Origin: Planctomycetaceae bacterium
Lineage (GTDB): Bacteria > Planctomycetota > Planctomycetia > Pirellulales > UBA1268
Direction: 5' to 3'
Length of the DNA stretch: 64,000 bases
Assembly: GCA_902629495.1 (NCBI GenBank)
Contig: CACORA010000003.1
Location: 22,839 to 86,838 of the forward strand
This document shows, in pieces, positions 34,942-43,109 of this stretch; the first letter of the stretch is position 1, and the number at the start of each line of letters is the position of its first letter. Below the pieces are notes generated by a model. The model ran no database searches. It had not been told where the DNA came from and saw only the letters and a program-made list of their open reading frames with translations. Position numbers and translations under genes: made by a program.

Positions 34942-36225
34942 GTGGAATCCAGTCAACACACCGTGCCAAATTTTGTCGAGCAGGAAGACCCTGAGGTGTG
35001 GTCAGCCATTGTTGCTGAGCAGATTCGACAGTCAGAAGGACTGGAAATGATCGCCAGTGAAAACTTTACCAGTCCTGCTGTCATGCAGGCTGTGGGAAGC
35101 GTCCTTACAAATAAATATGCTGAAGGATATCCCGGTAGACGCTATTACGGAGGTTGTGAATTTGTTGACACAGTAGAGGATTTGGCTCGTGACCGTCTGA
35201 AAAATGTTTTTGGTGCAGAGCACGTCAATGTTCAGCCCCATTCTGGTAGTCAGGCCAACGCGGCTGTGTATCTGGCATCCTTGCAAGCTGGTGACACGGT
35301 ACTGGCCTTTGATCTTGCGCATGGTGGGCACCTAACTCATGGGATGAAGCTCAATAGTTCAGGCATACTCTACAACTTCGTGCATTATGGAGTGCGGCGA
35401 GAAGATCATCTCCTAGACTTTGATCAGGTTGCCAAACTTGCAAGGGAGCATAAGCCAAAGATGATTGTCGCAGGGGCAAGTGCGTACCCGAGAGAGATTC
35501 CACACAGCAGATTCGCAGAAATTGCAAGAGAAGTGGATGCGAAGCTCTTGGTAGATATGGCTCATTACGCTGGTCTCGTCGCAGCGGGTCTCTATAACAA
35601 TCCCGTGCCGGTCGCTGACTTTGTAACGAGTACGACACACAAGACTTTACGAGGCCCGAGAGGTGGTATTGCAATGTGTCGAGAACCTGATGCAAAGGGG
35701 CTTGATCGAGCGGTTTTTCCTGGCACTCAAGGTGGTCCCCTCATGCATGTGATAGCTGGGAAGGCAGTGGCCTTTGCAGAGGCCCTTCGGCCAGAGTTTA
35801 AGGCGTATGCTTCTCGTGTTATTGAGAATGCACAAGCGCTGGCAGCGTCATTGGCTGCTGGTGGAGTGAGGCTTGTAAGTGGAGGGACAGATACGCATCT
35901 TGTTCTTGTTGATGTTACTCCGCTCGGCGTCGGTGGTAAGCTTGCCGAAGAAACGCTCGATTGCTGTGGTATTACCTGTAATAAAAACATGATCCCATAT
36001 GATGAAAGAAAGCCTATCGACCCGTCTGGAATTCGTTTGGGCACACCAGCTCTGACGACTCGAGGCATGGGAGTAGATGAAATGAAGCGGGTTGCCGCAT
36101 GGATTCTCCGTGTGCTTCAGAACCCTGAGGATCAAAATATTATTACCACAACAAAGGGTGAGGTTGCTGAATTGTCAGAGCAATTCCCTGTGCCGGCAGC
36201 CCGTCTTTTAGAACCGGTGGCCTGA
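34942..36225 (+). CDS. glyA: Serine hydroxymethyltransferase
   Basis: The 427-residue protein is GlyA, with the PLP Lys234 in [30 protein letters not shown] for substrate and dimer contacts, and [13 protein letters not shown]. It interconverts serine and glycine with tetrahydrofolate. The GTG start has an AAGGAGG ribosome site seven bases before it. Its TGA overlaps the next gene's ATG (TGATG at 36223-36227), so translation with aguB is probably coupled. Confidence 0.95.
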   Translation: MESSQHTVPNFVEQEDPEVWSAIVAEQIRQSEGLEMIASENFTSPAVMQAVGSVLTNKYAEGYPGRRYYGGCEFVDTVEDLARDRLKNVFGAEHVNVQPHSGSQANAAVYLASLQAGDTVLAFDLAHGGHLTHGMKLNSSGILYNFVHYGVRREDHLLDFDQVAKLAREHKPKMIVAGASAYPREIPHSRFAEIAREVDAKLLVDMAHYAGLVAAGLYNNPVPVADFVTSTTHKTLRGPRGGIAMCREPDAKGLDRAVFPGTQGGPLMHVIAGKAVAFAEALRPEFKAYASRVIENAQALAASLAAGGVRLVSGGTDTHLVLVDVTPLGVGGKLAEETLDCCGITCNKNMIPYDERKPIDPSGIRLGTPALTTRGMGVDEMKRVAAWILRVLQNPEDQNIITTTKGEVAELSEQFPVPAARLLEPVA

Positions 36226-37106
36226 TGACTCAGGCGGTCTCGTCAAGGCGAGTCGTTCGGATTGGAGTTGTGCAATCCGTTTGTAGTGATGATCGGAGAT
36301 CAAATATTGCTCAGGCCATTGCTGGTGTAACAGATGCTGCTGATGATGGCGCTGACGTTATATGCCTTCAAGAGCTTTTTGCGAGCCAATATCCCTGTCA
36401 GAGCGAAGATCATGCATCGTTTGCATTAGCTGATCCGATACCTGGTATGTTGACTGACCAGCTCTCAGAAACTGCAAAAAAACACAACGTAGTGATTATA
36501 GGAAATGTCTTTGAGCGTCGTGCAGCTGGCTTGTTTCACAACACTGTTGTGATCTTTGATTCCGATGGGGCTCTTGCAGGGACATACAGGAAGATGCACA
36601 TACCTGATGACCCTCACTATTACGAGAAGTTCTACTTTTCTCCCGGAGACAATGGTTTCATAAGTGTTCCAACAAAACCCCTCGTGGTTGGCCCGCTCGT
36701 CTGTTGGGATCAATGGTATCCGGAGGCGGCTAGGCTTACGGCAATGGCGGGTGCAGAAGTTCTTTTTTATCCAACTGCAATAGGCTGGCTTGATGGAGAG
36801 GAGGCTCTTCATCGTGAGCAATATGAATCGTGGGACGTTATGCTCAGGAGTCATGCGATTGCCAACGGAGTATTTGTGGTTGCTGTGAACCGTGCAGGTA
36901 GAGAAGGTTCCCTTCGTTTTTGGGGGGCAAGTGTCGCCTATGCCCCAAATGGGAAAAAACTCTTTCAAGCAGATCACGATCTACCACAAACGCACGTCTT
37001 TGAGTGTGATCTCACGCATATTGAGTGGTCGCGAACGCGATGGCCATTCTTCCGGGATCGTCGCATCGAATCATATGGAGATCTCCTGAAACGCTGGAGA
37101 GGATGA
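36225..37106 (+). CDS. aguB: N-carbamoylputrescine amidase
   Basis: The 293-residue protein belongs to the nitrilase superfamily, AguB branch. The Glu-Lys-Cys catalytic triad is Glu50 (CLQELFASQYPCQSED), Lys123 (YRKMHIPDDPHYYEKFYF) and Cys160 (VCWDQWYPE). The PDDPHYYEKFYF segment is typical of N-carbamoylputrescine amidases. It hydrolyses N-carbamoylputrescine to putrescine, CO2 and ammonia, after AguA. It starts in overlap with glyA and its TGA is followed directly by the aguA GTG. Confidence 0.95.
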   Translation: MTQAVSSRRVVRIGVVQSVCSDDRRSNIAQAIAGVTDAADDGADVICLQELFASQYPCQSEDHASFALADPIPGMLTDQLSETAKKHNVVIIGNVFERRAAGLFHNTVVIFDSDGALAGTYRKMHIPDDPHYYEKFYFSPGDNGFISVPTKPLVVGPLVCWDQWYPEAARLTAMAGAEVLFYPTAIGWLDGEEALHREQYESWDVMLRSHAIANGVFVVAVNRAGREGSLRFWGASVAYAPNGKKLFQADHDLPQTHVFECDLTHIEWSRTRWPFFRDRRIESYGDLLKRWRG

Positions 37107-37107
37107 T

Positions 37108-38142
37108 GTGACGTCCGCGCCTTCGCCTTTAGAACTTGGTTACCGGTTGCCTGCTGAGTGGGAGCCACATGCCGCGACATGGCTCGCCTGGCCTCATAGA
37201 AAAGCCACATGGCTTGGTGATTTTTCTCCGATACCAGATGTCTTCGAAAAAGTAGCAAGGCTGTTGGCCTTAAGAGAGCCAGTGAAAATTATTGCTTCAG
37301 GTGAGTCACTCTTAGATGCCCAGCAGCGTGTTGGTGACGTCGAAGAGATTGAATGCATTGATATTCCAACGAATGATTCATGGCTTCGGGATACTGGACC
37401 TGTTTTTTTGGTTCCAGATGGTGACCCCTCGCTACCAACAGCAGCCATTACATGGAAATGGAATGCGTGGGGAGGAAAGTATCCTCCGTGGGATGATGAT
37501 GCACGGGTTGCAAATGCTATTACATCCAAAATCGGACTGCCTCATTTCGAACCAGACATTGTATTGGAGGGGGGTGCGATCGAGACAGACGGAGAAGGTA
37601 CGCTCCTTGTAAATAAAAAATGTGTGGTGGATGAAAAAAGAAACGCCGGTCTATCTCAAAATGAAATGGAAAGAATTCTCAGAGAACAACTTGGAATTGA
37701 AAAAGTGATCTGGATTGGGGGATCACTGCAAGGAGATGATACTGATGGGCATATTGATCAGTTAGCACGATTTGTTGCTACGGGACATGTCGTTGTTGCA
37801 CGGCAGCCAGATTCAGATGATCTCAATCATGCTTCGCTCAATGAAAATATAGAGCTTCTACGTGAGGTTACTGATTCACAAGGAAATCACCTCGAAATCA
37901 CATTAATTGATATTCCCCCATGCTTTGCATTTGAAGAAATACAACTCCCAGCCAGCTACCTAAACTTTTATGTTGCTTCAAATCTGGTACTCGTTCCAGT
38001 ATTTGGTGTGAACACAGATGACGCGGCTCTTCGAAACCTTTCCGAGTGTTTTCCAAACCATGCAATAGAACCCGTCGATTGTCACGAGTTGATTCGTGGT
38101 CGTGGAGCGTTACATTGCATAACGCGGGATCAGCCTGCTTAG
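37108..38142 (+). CDS. aguA: Agmatine deiminase
   Basis: The 344-residue protein is agmatine deiminase (PPAD family). The catalytic Cys337 is in RGRGALHCITRDQPA, and GDDTDGHIDQLARF supplies the catalytic Asp/His region. Another signature is SWLRDTGP. It converts agmatine to N-carbamoylputrescine and ammonia, the substrate of the upstream gene product. The GTG start follows the aguB stop by one base, with GAGG upstream. The arginine decarboxylase that would supply agmatine is not in the window. Confidence 0.95.
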   Translation: MTSAPSPLELGYRLPAEWEPHAATWLAWPHRKATWLGDFSPIPDVFEKVARLLALREPVKIIASGESLLDAQQRVGDVEEIECIDIPTNDSWLRDTGPVFLVPDGDPSLPTAAITWKWNAWGGKYPPWDDDARVANAITSKIGLPHFEPDIVLEGGAIETDGEGTLLVNKKCVVDEKRNAGLSQNEMERILREQLGIEKVIWIGGSLQGDDTDGHIDQLARFVATGHVVVARQPDSDDLNHASLNENIELLREVTDSQGNHLEITLIDIPPCFAFEEIQLPASYLNFYVASNLVLVPVFGVNTDDAALRNLSECFPNHAIEPVDCHELIRGRGALHCITRDQPA

Positions 38143-38165
38143 ACGGGGAAAACAAGGGTTGTTTT

Positions 38166-38206
38166 GGCCTTGCGTGCGCGAGACCTGTTCGCGATTATCT
38201 AAGGCC
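38166..38206 (+). promoter_or_regulatory. Two-stage hairpin downstream of aguA
   Basis: GGCCTT at 38166-38171 pairs with AAGGCC at 38201-38206, and inside it CGCGA at 38177-38181 pairs with TCGCG at 38189-38193. No T run follows. It may be a terminator of the glyA operon or part of the doxX leader. Confidence 0.5.
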
Positions 38207-38229
38207 CTCACCAGTCGTTTCCCGGCTGC

Positions 38230-38247
38230 GTCGTCAAGGAGGACGAC
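38230..38247 (+). promoter_or_regulatory. Hairpin presenting the doxX ribosome site
   Basis: GTCGTC and GACGAC form a perfect 6-bp stem with the loop AAGGAG, which is the Shine-Dalgarno sequence for the ATG at 38251. A ribosome site exposed in a stable hexaloop is unusual. Confidence 0.5.
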
Positions 38248-38250
38248 ATC

Positions 38251-38760
38251 ATGGAACAAATGGCACACGTTGCACAAGGAATCACATCGCTCCTTGCCCG
38301 ACTCATGATTGTGCTGGTCTTTCTTGCTAGCACCCTTGGAAGTAAAGTGCCACGATTCACAGAGACAGTAGCGATGATGCAGTCTCAGGGAATCCCAAAT
38401 CCGAGGCCGATGTTGTTTGGAGCAATCGGTCTCATACTGATAGGAAGTCTCTCGTTGGTGACTGGAGCATGGACGAGGATGGGGGCAGCGTTTCTCGCAG
38501 TCTTTCTTGCGGCAGCCACTTTCTACTTTCATGATTTTTGGACATTCACTAATCCGATTGATAGAGAAGCTCAAGTTATTCATTTTTTGAAGAACATAGC
38601 CATCTGCGGTGGACTGTTTGGCTTGATAGCCTTTGGGGGAGGTCCTTGGAGCGTTGACGGCTGGATCGATGCGCGCCGAGAGGAAGCCGAATCTGGTAGC
38701 GTTCAAACAGGTCGTAATAGTTCAACAGGCCGTGGAAATCAGCAAAAGCGCGCCGCATAG
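38251..38760 (+). CDS. DoxX-family membrane protein
   Basis: The 169-residue protein has four membrane helices typical of DoxX/MauE/TQO proteins, for example LLARLMIVLVFLASTLGSK and a GAIGLILIGSLSLVTG helix, with an aromatic loop HDFWTF. The C-terminal 30 residues are hydrophilic and Ser/Gln-rich. DoxX relatives act with quinone-linked redox partners, but most have no proven role. AAGGAG lies nine bases before the ATG, inside a hairpin loop. Confidence 0.85.
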   Translation: MEQMAHVAQGITSLLARLMIVLVFLASTLGSKVPRFTETVAMMQSQGIPNPRPMLFGAIGLILIGSLSLVTGAWTRMGAAFLAVFLAAATFYFHDFWTFTNPIDREAQVIHFLKNIAICGGLFGLIAFGGGPWSVDGWIDARREEAESGSVQTGRNSSTGRGNQQKRAA

Positions 38761-38775
38761 CCGGAGAGCCTGATG

Positions 38776-38805
38776 GAGTGATGCGGGAATTGATGCCCCT
38801 CACTC
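38776..38805 (+). terminator. Possible terminator after doxX
   Basis: GAGTGA at 38776-38781 pairs with TCACTC at 38800-38805, with an inner GGG/CCC. It begins 16 bases after the doxX stop. No strong T run follows. Confidence 0.35.
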
Positions 38806-38859
38806 GCTCTCAATGGCGTATCACTTTACAATGCGTTTCTTTCCTCTGGAGATGCATGT

Positions 38860-40041
38860 ATGTTTCGCACTATCTTGTTTTCTTTGATTGGGGGGATGGT
38901 TTTTGGAACGTATGGTTTTTCAGGAGAGCAACAGGTGTCTCAGCAGAATGTTTTTCAATCTCCTACAGTGCGTTCCTTTGGCTTTCTTCCTGATGGTCGT
39001 GAAGTACACCTTTACACGCTTGAAGTTCCAGGTGGTTGGAAGGCAACGGTCACTGATTATGGAGCGATCCTTACCAGTTTCCATGTACCTCTAAGAGACA
39101 AGAAAGATGAAACGATAGATGTTGTTCTTGGCTTTGATTCCATTGATGGATATGTGAAGGGGCATCCCTATTTTGGAGCTATTTGCGGTAGGGTTGGGAA
39201 TCGTATTGCCGGTGGGCGTTTTACGCTTGATGGACAAGAGCACCAACTCGCCACCAACAATGGTGACCATCACCTTCATGGAGGAGATATTGGATTTGAC
39301 AAACGTCTATGGAGTGCGACGCCGCGAGTGGAGGCAACTGGCCCAGCGCTTGAACTTGAGTTGAAGTCATCCGATGGTGATGAGGGCTATCCTGGTAATC
39401 TTGCTGTTCGTGCACTCTATCGACTTACTCGTGATGGTGAGTTGTGGGTTGAATTAACGGCCTCAACAGATGCTCCGACGCTCGTCAACCTTGTCCATCA
39501 CTCGTATTGGAATTTAGCAGGCCACAAGTCAGGCGTGATCAACGATCAGGAGTTGACGGTCTTTGCTGACTATTATCTTCCGATTGATGCAGGAGGTATT
39601 CCCACTGGCAACTTTGGTCCCGTTCAAGGTTCACCATTTGATTTGCGGGCTGACAGTGGTTCATCCTTGAGGTTGGGTGATCATCTTAGTCAGTTGCCAG
39701 CAGATAAGGATGGCGGAAGTCCTGGAGGTATTGACCACAACTATATTCTTCGTGATTGGAAACCAGATGGAGGCCTGCGGCCAGCTGCTATTCTGCGAGA
39801 TCCCAAGAGTGGTCGAGCAATGGGAATTCTCACTGATCAGCCAGGCATTCAGGTCTATACCGGAAATTATCTCGACGGTTCAATTACTGGTAAGGGGGGA
39901 GCCGTATATGAGAAGCAGTCAGCAGTTTGCCTTGAGACACAAACCTATCCAGATTCTGCACATCATCCTGAATGGCCTACTCAGCGGCTTGATCCAGGCC
40001 ATGTGTATCGACATACCATGGTACATCGCTTCGCCCCCTAA
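38860..40041 (+). CDS. Secreted aldose 1-epimerase (galactose mutarotase)
   Basis: The 393-residue protein is a GalM-type mutarotase: ATVTDYGAILTSFHVP, GDHHLHGG with a catalytic His, and VNLVHHSYWNLAG with the second His are visible, plus a C-terminal QPGIQVYTGNYLDG with the catalytic Glu region. A signal peptide covers about residues 1-22, so it acts in the periplasm or outside, converting sugar anomers. GGAG lies seven bases before the ATG. The periplasmic location fits sugar import, not a cytosolic Leloir operon. Confidence 0.92.
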   Translation: MFRTILFSLIGGMVFGTYGFSGEQQVSQQNVFQSPTVRSFGFLPDGREVHLYTLEVPGGWKATVTDYGAILTSFHVPLRDKKDETIDVVLGFDSIDGYVKGHPYFGAICGRVGNRIAGGRFTLDGQEHQLATNNGDHHLHGGDIGFDKRLWSATPRVEATGPALELELKSSDGDEGYPGNLAVRALYRLTRDGELWVELTASTDAPTLVNLVHHSYWNLAGHKSGVINDQELTVFADYYLPIDAGGIPTGNFGPVQGSPFDLRADSGSSLRLGDHLSQLPADKDGGSPGGIDHNYILRDWKPDGGLRPAAILRDPKSGRAMGILTDQPGIQVYTGNYLDGSITGKGGAVYEKQSAVCLETQTYPDSAHHPEWPTQRLDPGHVYRHTMVHRFAP

Positions 40042-40073
40042 CATTAGTTAATCTTCTCAACATAAGCAGTGCT

Positions 40074-40853
40074 ATGGTTTTTCCAATTAGTGATGACAAT
40101 TCAGACAGAAAGGTTTTTCCATACGTCACAATTGCTCTGCTCATCATGAATGTGTTTGTCTTTGTTGTGCTTCAAGGCATGGGGCAAAACGAAGATTTCA
40201 CGATGGCATTTGTTCAAGTGCCTGCGGAGATCATCTCAGGAAAAGATATTGTCACGGAGTCATCGATTCAGGAAGTCAACATTGACGGTCAGGTGTTTGA
40301 AGTTCCTGTGGCGGGCTTGAGGCCAACACCGATCCCAGTTTGGCTAACGCTATTCACTGGTATTTTCATGCATGGAAGTATCATGCACCTTGCGGGTAAC
40401 ATGTGGTTTCTATGGATCTTTGGTGACAACATAGAAGATGATCTTGGTCATTGGAAATATGTGATCTTCTATCTTGCGACTGGCGTTCTAGCGTCACTTG
40501 CTTTTGTCATATTGAATAGTTCTGGTGAAGCAGCTCTTACGCCATGCCTAGGGGCATCTGGAGCAATCTCTGGCGTTTTAGGCGCATACCTTGTGCTCCA
40601 TCCCCAACGACGAGTGAGTGTGCTCTTTATTCGAATTCTTGTTGATGTACCGGGGTATATAGCTGTTGGCATTTGGTTTCTCTTTCAAATCATCAGTGGT
40701 TTTATTGACAGTCAGGCAGGAGGAGGTGGCGTTGCCTACTCCGCTCATATTGCAGGTTTTGTTGCTGGGATGGTTCTTGCCAAGCCGATGAGTTCACCAG
40801 AGAGTCGTAAAGAGACAGATGTCCTTATTGAGTTTCACAGACGTCTACCCTGA
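40074..40853 (+). CDS. Rhomboid-family intramembrane serine protease
   Basis: The 259-residue membrane protein carries the rhomboid dyad: Ser162 in CLGASGAISGVLGAY and His225 in AYSAHIAGF, with the HLAGNMWFLWIFG helix (His105, Asn109). It has six core helices with a periplasmic loop (about residues 38-90) longer than usual, with a VNIDGQVFEVPVAGL strand region. It cleaves within the membrane. It lies 32 bases after the epimerase. Confidence 0.92.
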   Translation: MVFPISDDNSDRKVFPYVTIALLIMNVFVFVVLQGMGQNEDFTMAFVQVPAEIISGKDIVTESSIQEVNIDGQVFEVPVAGLRPTPIPVWLTLFTGIFMHGSIMHLAGNMWFLWIFGDNIEDDLGHWKYVIFYLATGVLASLAFVILNSSGEAALTPCLGASGAISGVLGAYLVLHPQRRVSVLFIRILVDVPGYIAVGIWFLFQIISGFIDSQAGGGGVAYSAHIAGFVAGMVLAKPMSSPESRKETDVLIEFHRRLP

Positions 40854-40910
40854 TGCATCCGTTTGGTAAAAGAGTATGATTAAGTATCAATCTCAAGAGA
40901 CTTATAAACT

Positions 40911-41744
40911 ATGATCAAGCGCATCCTTGTGGGTCTTGGTACCAGTCATTCAGCACGTTCGGTTAGTGAACATGCGATAGATTTGGCTCAATCATTTGGG
41001 GCAGAATTACTCGGTACCGCGATTACCGATCCTTTGCGACTTGAGTGGACTGGCCCACGGCCAATTGGTGTGGGTGTTGAGACGATGACATCACAGCTGC
41101 GCCAGCAGCGCTTTGAAAAGGCAAAGGAAGATATAGCAATTGCTGAACAACGATTCGCAGAACAGTGTAGAGCTGCCAACGTATCCCATGGCATTGTTGA
41201 GCATACAGGAGATCCTTTTGAAATCGCGGTTGATCTCGTTCGGTATCATGATATGTGTGTATTCGGCCTCAAGGGTCTTTTTGAGCACGATGTAGTTCCT
41301 GAACCAAGAGATGCACTTGAGCGCCTCATTGCAAGTGGTGTTCGTCCGATATTGGCAGTGGGCGAGCATCACCGAACAATTAAGCGTGTCCTTGTGGCCT
41401 ACTCAGGGTCTTTGGAAAGTGCGAAGACGTTTAAAAGTTTTGTTCAGTCGGGACTTTACGCTGAGGCATCTGTCCGTGTGGTCCATTGTGGAGAAGACTC
41501 TGATGTAGCTCATCGAAGGCTGGAGGCTGTTTCTGCATACTTTCAATCCCATGGTAGAATCGCGGATACAGATTGTATCTGTGGTAACCCATCTTCTGAG
41601 ATCGTTCCTTACGCAGAAGAATGGGGAGCAGATCTTATTGTGGCTGGTAACAGTGCAAAAAACTTGCTCTTGCGTCGTTTGTTCGGAGAAACAGCACTCA
41701 AATTACTCAAGGAAAGTTCCTTGCCACTGTATTTATCGCAGTAA
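40911..41744 (+). CDS. Tandem universal stress protein
   Basis: The 277-residue protein has two USP-like domains. The first starts IKRILVGLGTSHSA and the second IKRVLVAYSGSLESAKTF at about residue 157. Each ends with a strand and turn of the type LIVAGNSAKNLLLRRLFGE, where the GNSA- loop is close to the ATP-binding GxxGxS motif but not exact. Cytosolic; role unclear, stress related by family. Confidence 0.85.
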   Translation: MIKRILVGLGTSHSARSVSEHAIDLAQSFGAELLGTAITDPLRLEWTGPRPIGVGVETMTSQLRQQRFEKAKEDIAIAEQRFAEQCRAANVSHGIVEHTGDPFEIAVDLVRYHDMCVFGLKGLFEHDVVPEPRDALERLIASGVRPILAVGEHHRTIKRVLVAYSGSLESAKTFKSFVQSGLYAEASVRVVHCGEDSDVAHRRLEAVSAYFQSHGRIADTDCICGNPSSEIVPYAEEWGADLIVAGNSAKNLLLRRLFGETALKLLKESSLPLYLSQ

Positions 41745-41829
41745 CGCGGAAAGTGTAAGATTTCAATAAATTATTGTCATTTTTCACCTGTTGGCTATTA
41801 ATAGAGGTATCTCTACAGAGACAAAATCT

Positions 41830-43104
41830 ATGGTCGATTCATCGAATGAACATGCTGATGTTGTCGTAATTGGTGGGGGGCCTGCGGGTTCTACTGCAGC
41901 AACAATCATTGCTCAACAGGGAAGCAAAGTTTGTCTGTTCGAAAGAGATCACTTTCCTCGGTTCCATGTCGGTGAATCACTTATTCCGGAAACCTTTGGT
42001 GTATTCAAGCGGCTCGGTATGCTTGAAACACTGCAGAAGAGTCGATTTGTCGAAAAGCATTCAGTGCAATTTGTGAATGAAAAAGGTGTTCTCTCCGAAC
42101 CCTTTTACTTTGCTGATCATAGGCCGGGTGAAAGCTCACGGACATGGCAGGTGAGGAGAAGTGAGTTCGATCACATGATGCTTCAAAACGCTGCATCACA
42201 AGGTGTTGATGTTCATGAAGGTTGGCGAGTACTCGAAGTGCTTTTTGATGGTACTGGTTCAGACGCACGGGCACGTGGCGTTCGTGTTCAGGATGATTCT
42301 GGAATTGCGCGAACCATTACCTCGGATGTTGTGGTTGATGCGAGTGGCCAAGGTGCAATGATTCAGAGTCGCCTTGGATTGCGAGAATGGGATCGTGAGC
42401 TCAAAAAAGCTGCGATATGGGGTTATTGGAAAGGTGCAGCCCGTGGTACTGGAAAAGACGAAGGTGCTACTGTCGTTCTTCAGTTAGACAAGAAGCAAGG
42501 CTGGTTTTGGTATATTCCGTTGCATGACGACATGGTGAGCGTCGGTGTGGTTGCTGGTGATGATTATCTTTTCAAGCAACGTTCAAAAAAAGATATTGGG
42601 AGTATCTATCAAGAAGAAATAAATCGGTGTCCGGGTCTTATTCCACGCTTGGAAAACGCTGAAATGGTTGAGCCTCCTCGTGTGGCGAAAGAATATTCCT
42701 ATCGTTCAAAACATGTATCAGGTCCTGGTTGGGTACTTGTTGGTGATGCCTTTGGATTTCTCGATCCACTTTACTCTTCCGGCATTCTTCTGGCTCTAAA
42801 AAGTGGTGAACTAGCAGGAGATGCTGTTGCAGAAGCCCTTGTTGCCTCGGATCTGTCCAAGGAGCGTCTTGGTAGTTGGTCTGATGAGTTTGTAAAGGGG
42901 ATGGAGCGAATGCGTCGTTTGGTGGTGGAATTCTATGATGGCTTCAACTTTGGAAAATTTGTGAAGCGTCATCCACATCTCAAAGGGCACATCACAGATA
43001 TGTTGATCGGTGATCTTTTCAACGAACATGTTGATGAAATTGTTGCTCCTCTCGACGAGATGCGTCGCGAAGAAGAGCAGAAAAGATCTGAGCTACTCCA
43101 GTAG
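41830..43104 (+). CDS. Halogenase-like FAD-dependent monooxygenase
   Basis: The 424-residue protein has the FAD-binding GGGPAG at residues 15-20 and FHVGESLIPETFG of the group containing flavin-dependent halogenases and geranylgeranyl reductases. Halogenase markers are present: W225-F-W-Y-I-P230 fits the WxWxIP motif, F310-L-D-P-L-Y-S-S-G318 fits FxxPxxSxG, and Lys76 in EKHSVQF sits where the catalytic lysine is found. The substrate and whether it halogenates are unknown. No flavin reductase is adjacent. ATG 41830 is preferred; a TTG at 41791 is an alternative. Confidence 0.75.
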   Translation: MVDSSNEHADVVVIGGGPAGSTAATIIAQQGSKVCLFERDHFPRFHVGESLIPETFGVFKRLGMLETLQKSRFVEKHSVQFVNEKGVLSEPFYFADHRPGESSRTWQVRRSEFDHMMLQNAASQGVDVHEGWRVLEVLFDGTGSDARARGVRVQDDSGIARTITSDVVVDASGQGAMIQSRLGLREWDRELKKAAIWGYWKGAARGTGKDEGATVVLQLDKKQGWFWYIPLHDDMVSVGVVAGDDYLFKQRSKKDIGSIYQEEINRCPGLIPRLENAEMVEPPRVAKEYSYRSKHVSGPGWVLVGDAFGFLDPLYSSGILLALKSGELAGDAVAEALVASDLSKERLGSWSDEFVKGMERMRRLVVEFYDGFNFGKFVKRHPHLKGHITDMLIGDLFNEHVDEIVAPLDEMRREEEQKRSELLQ

Positions 43105-43109
43105 TCGTT

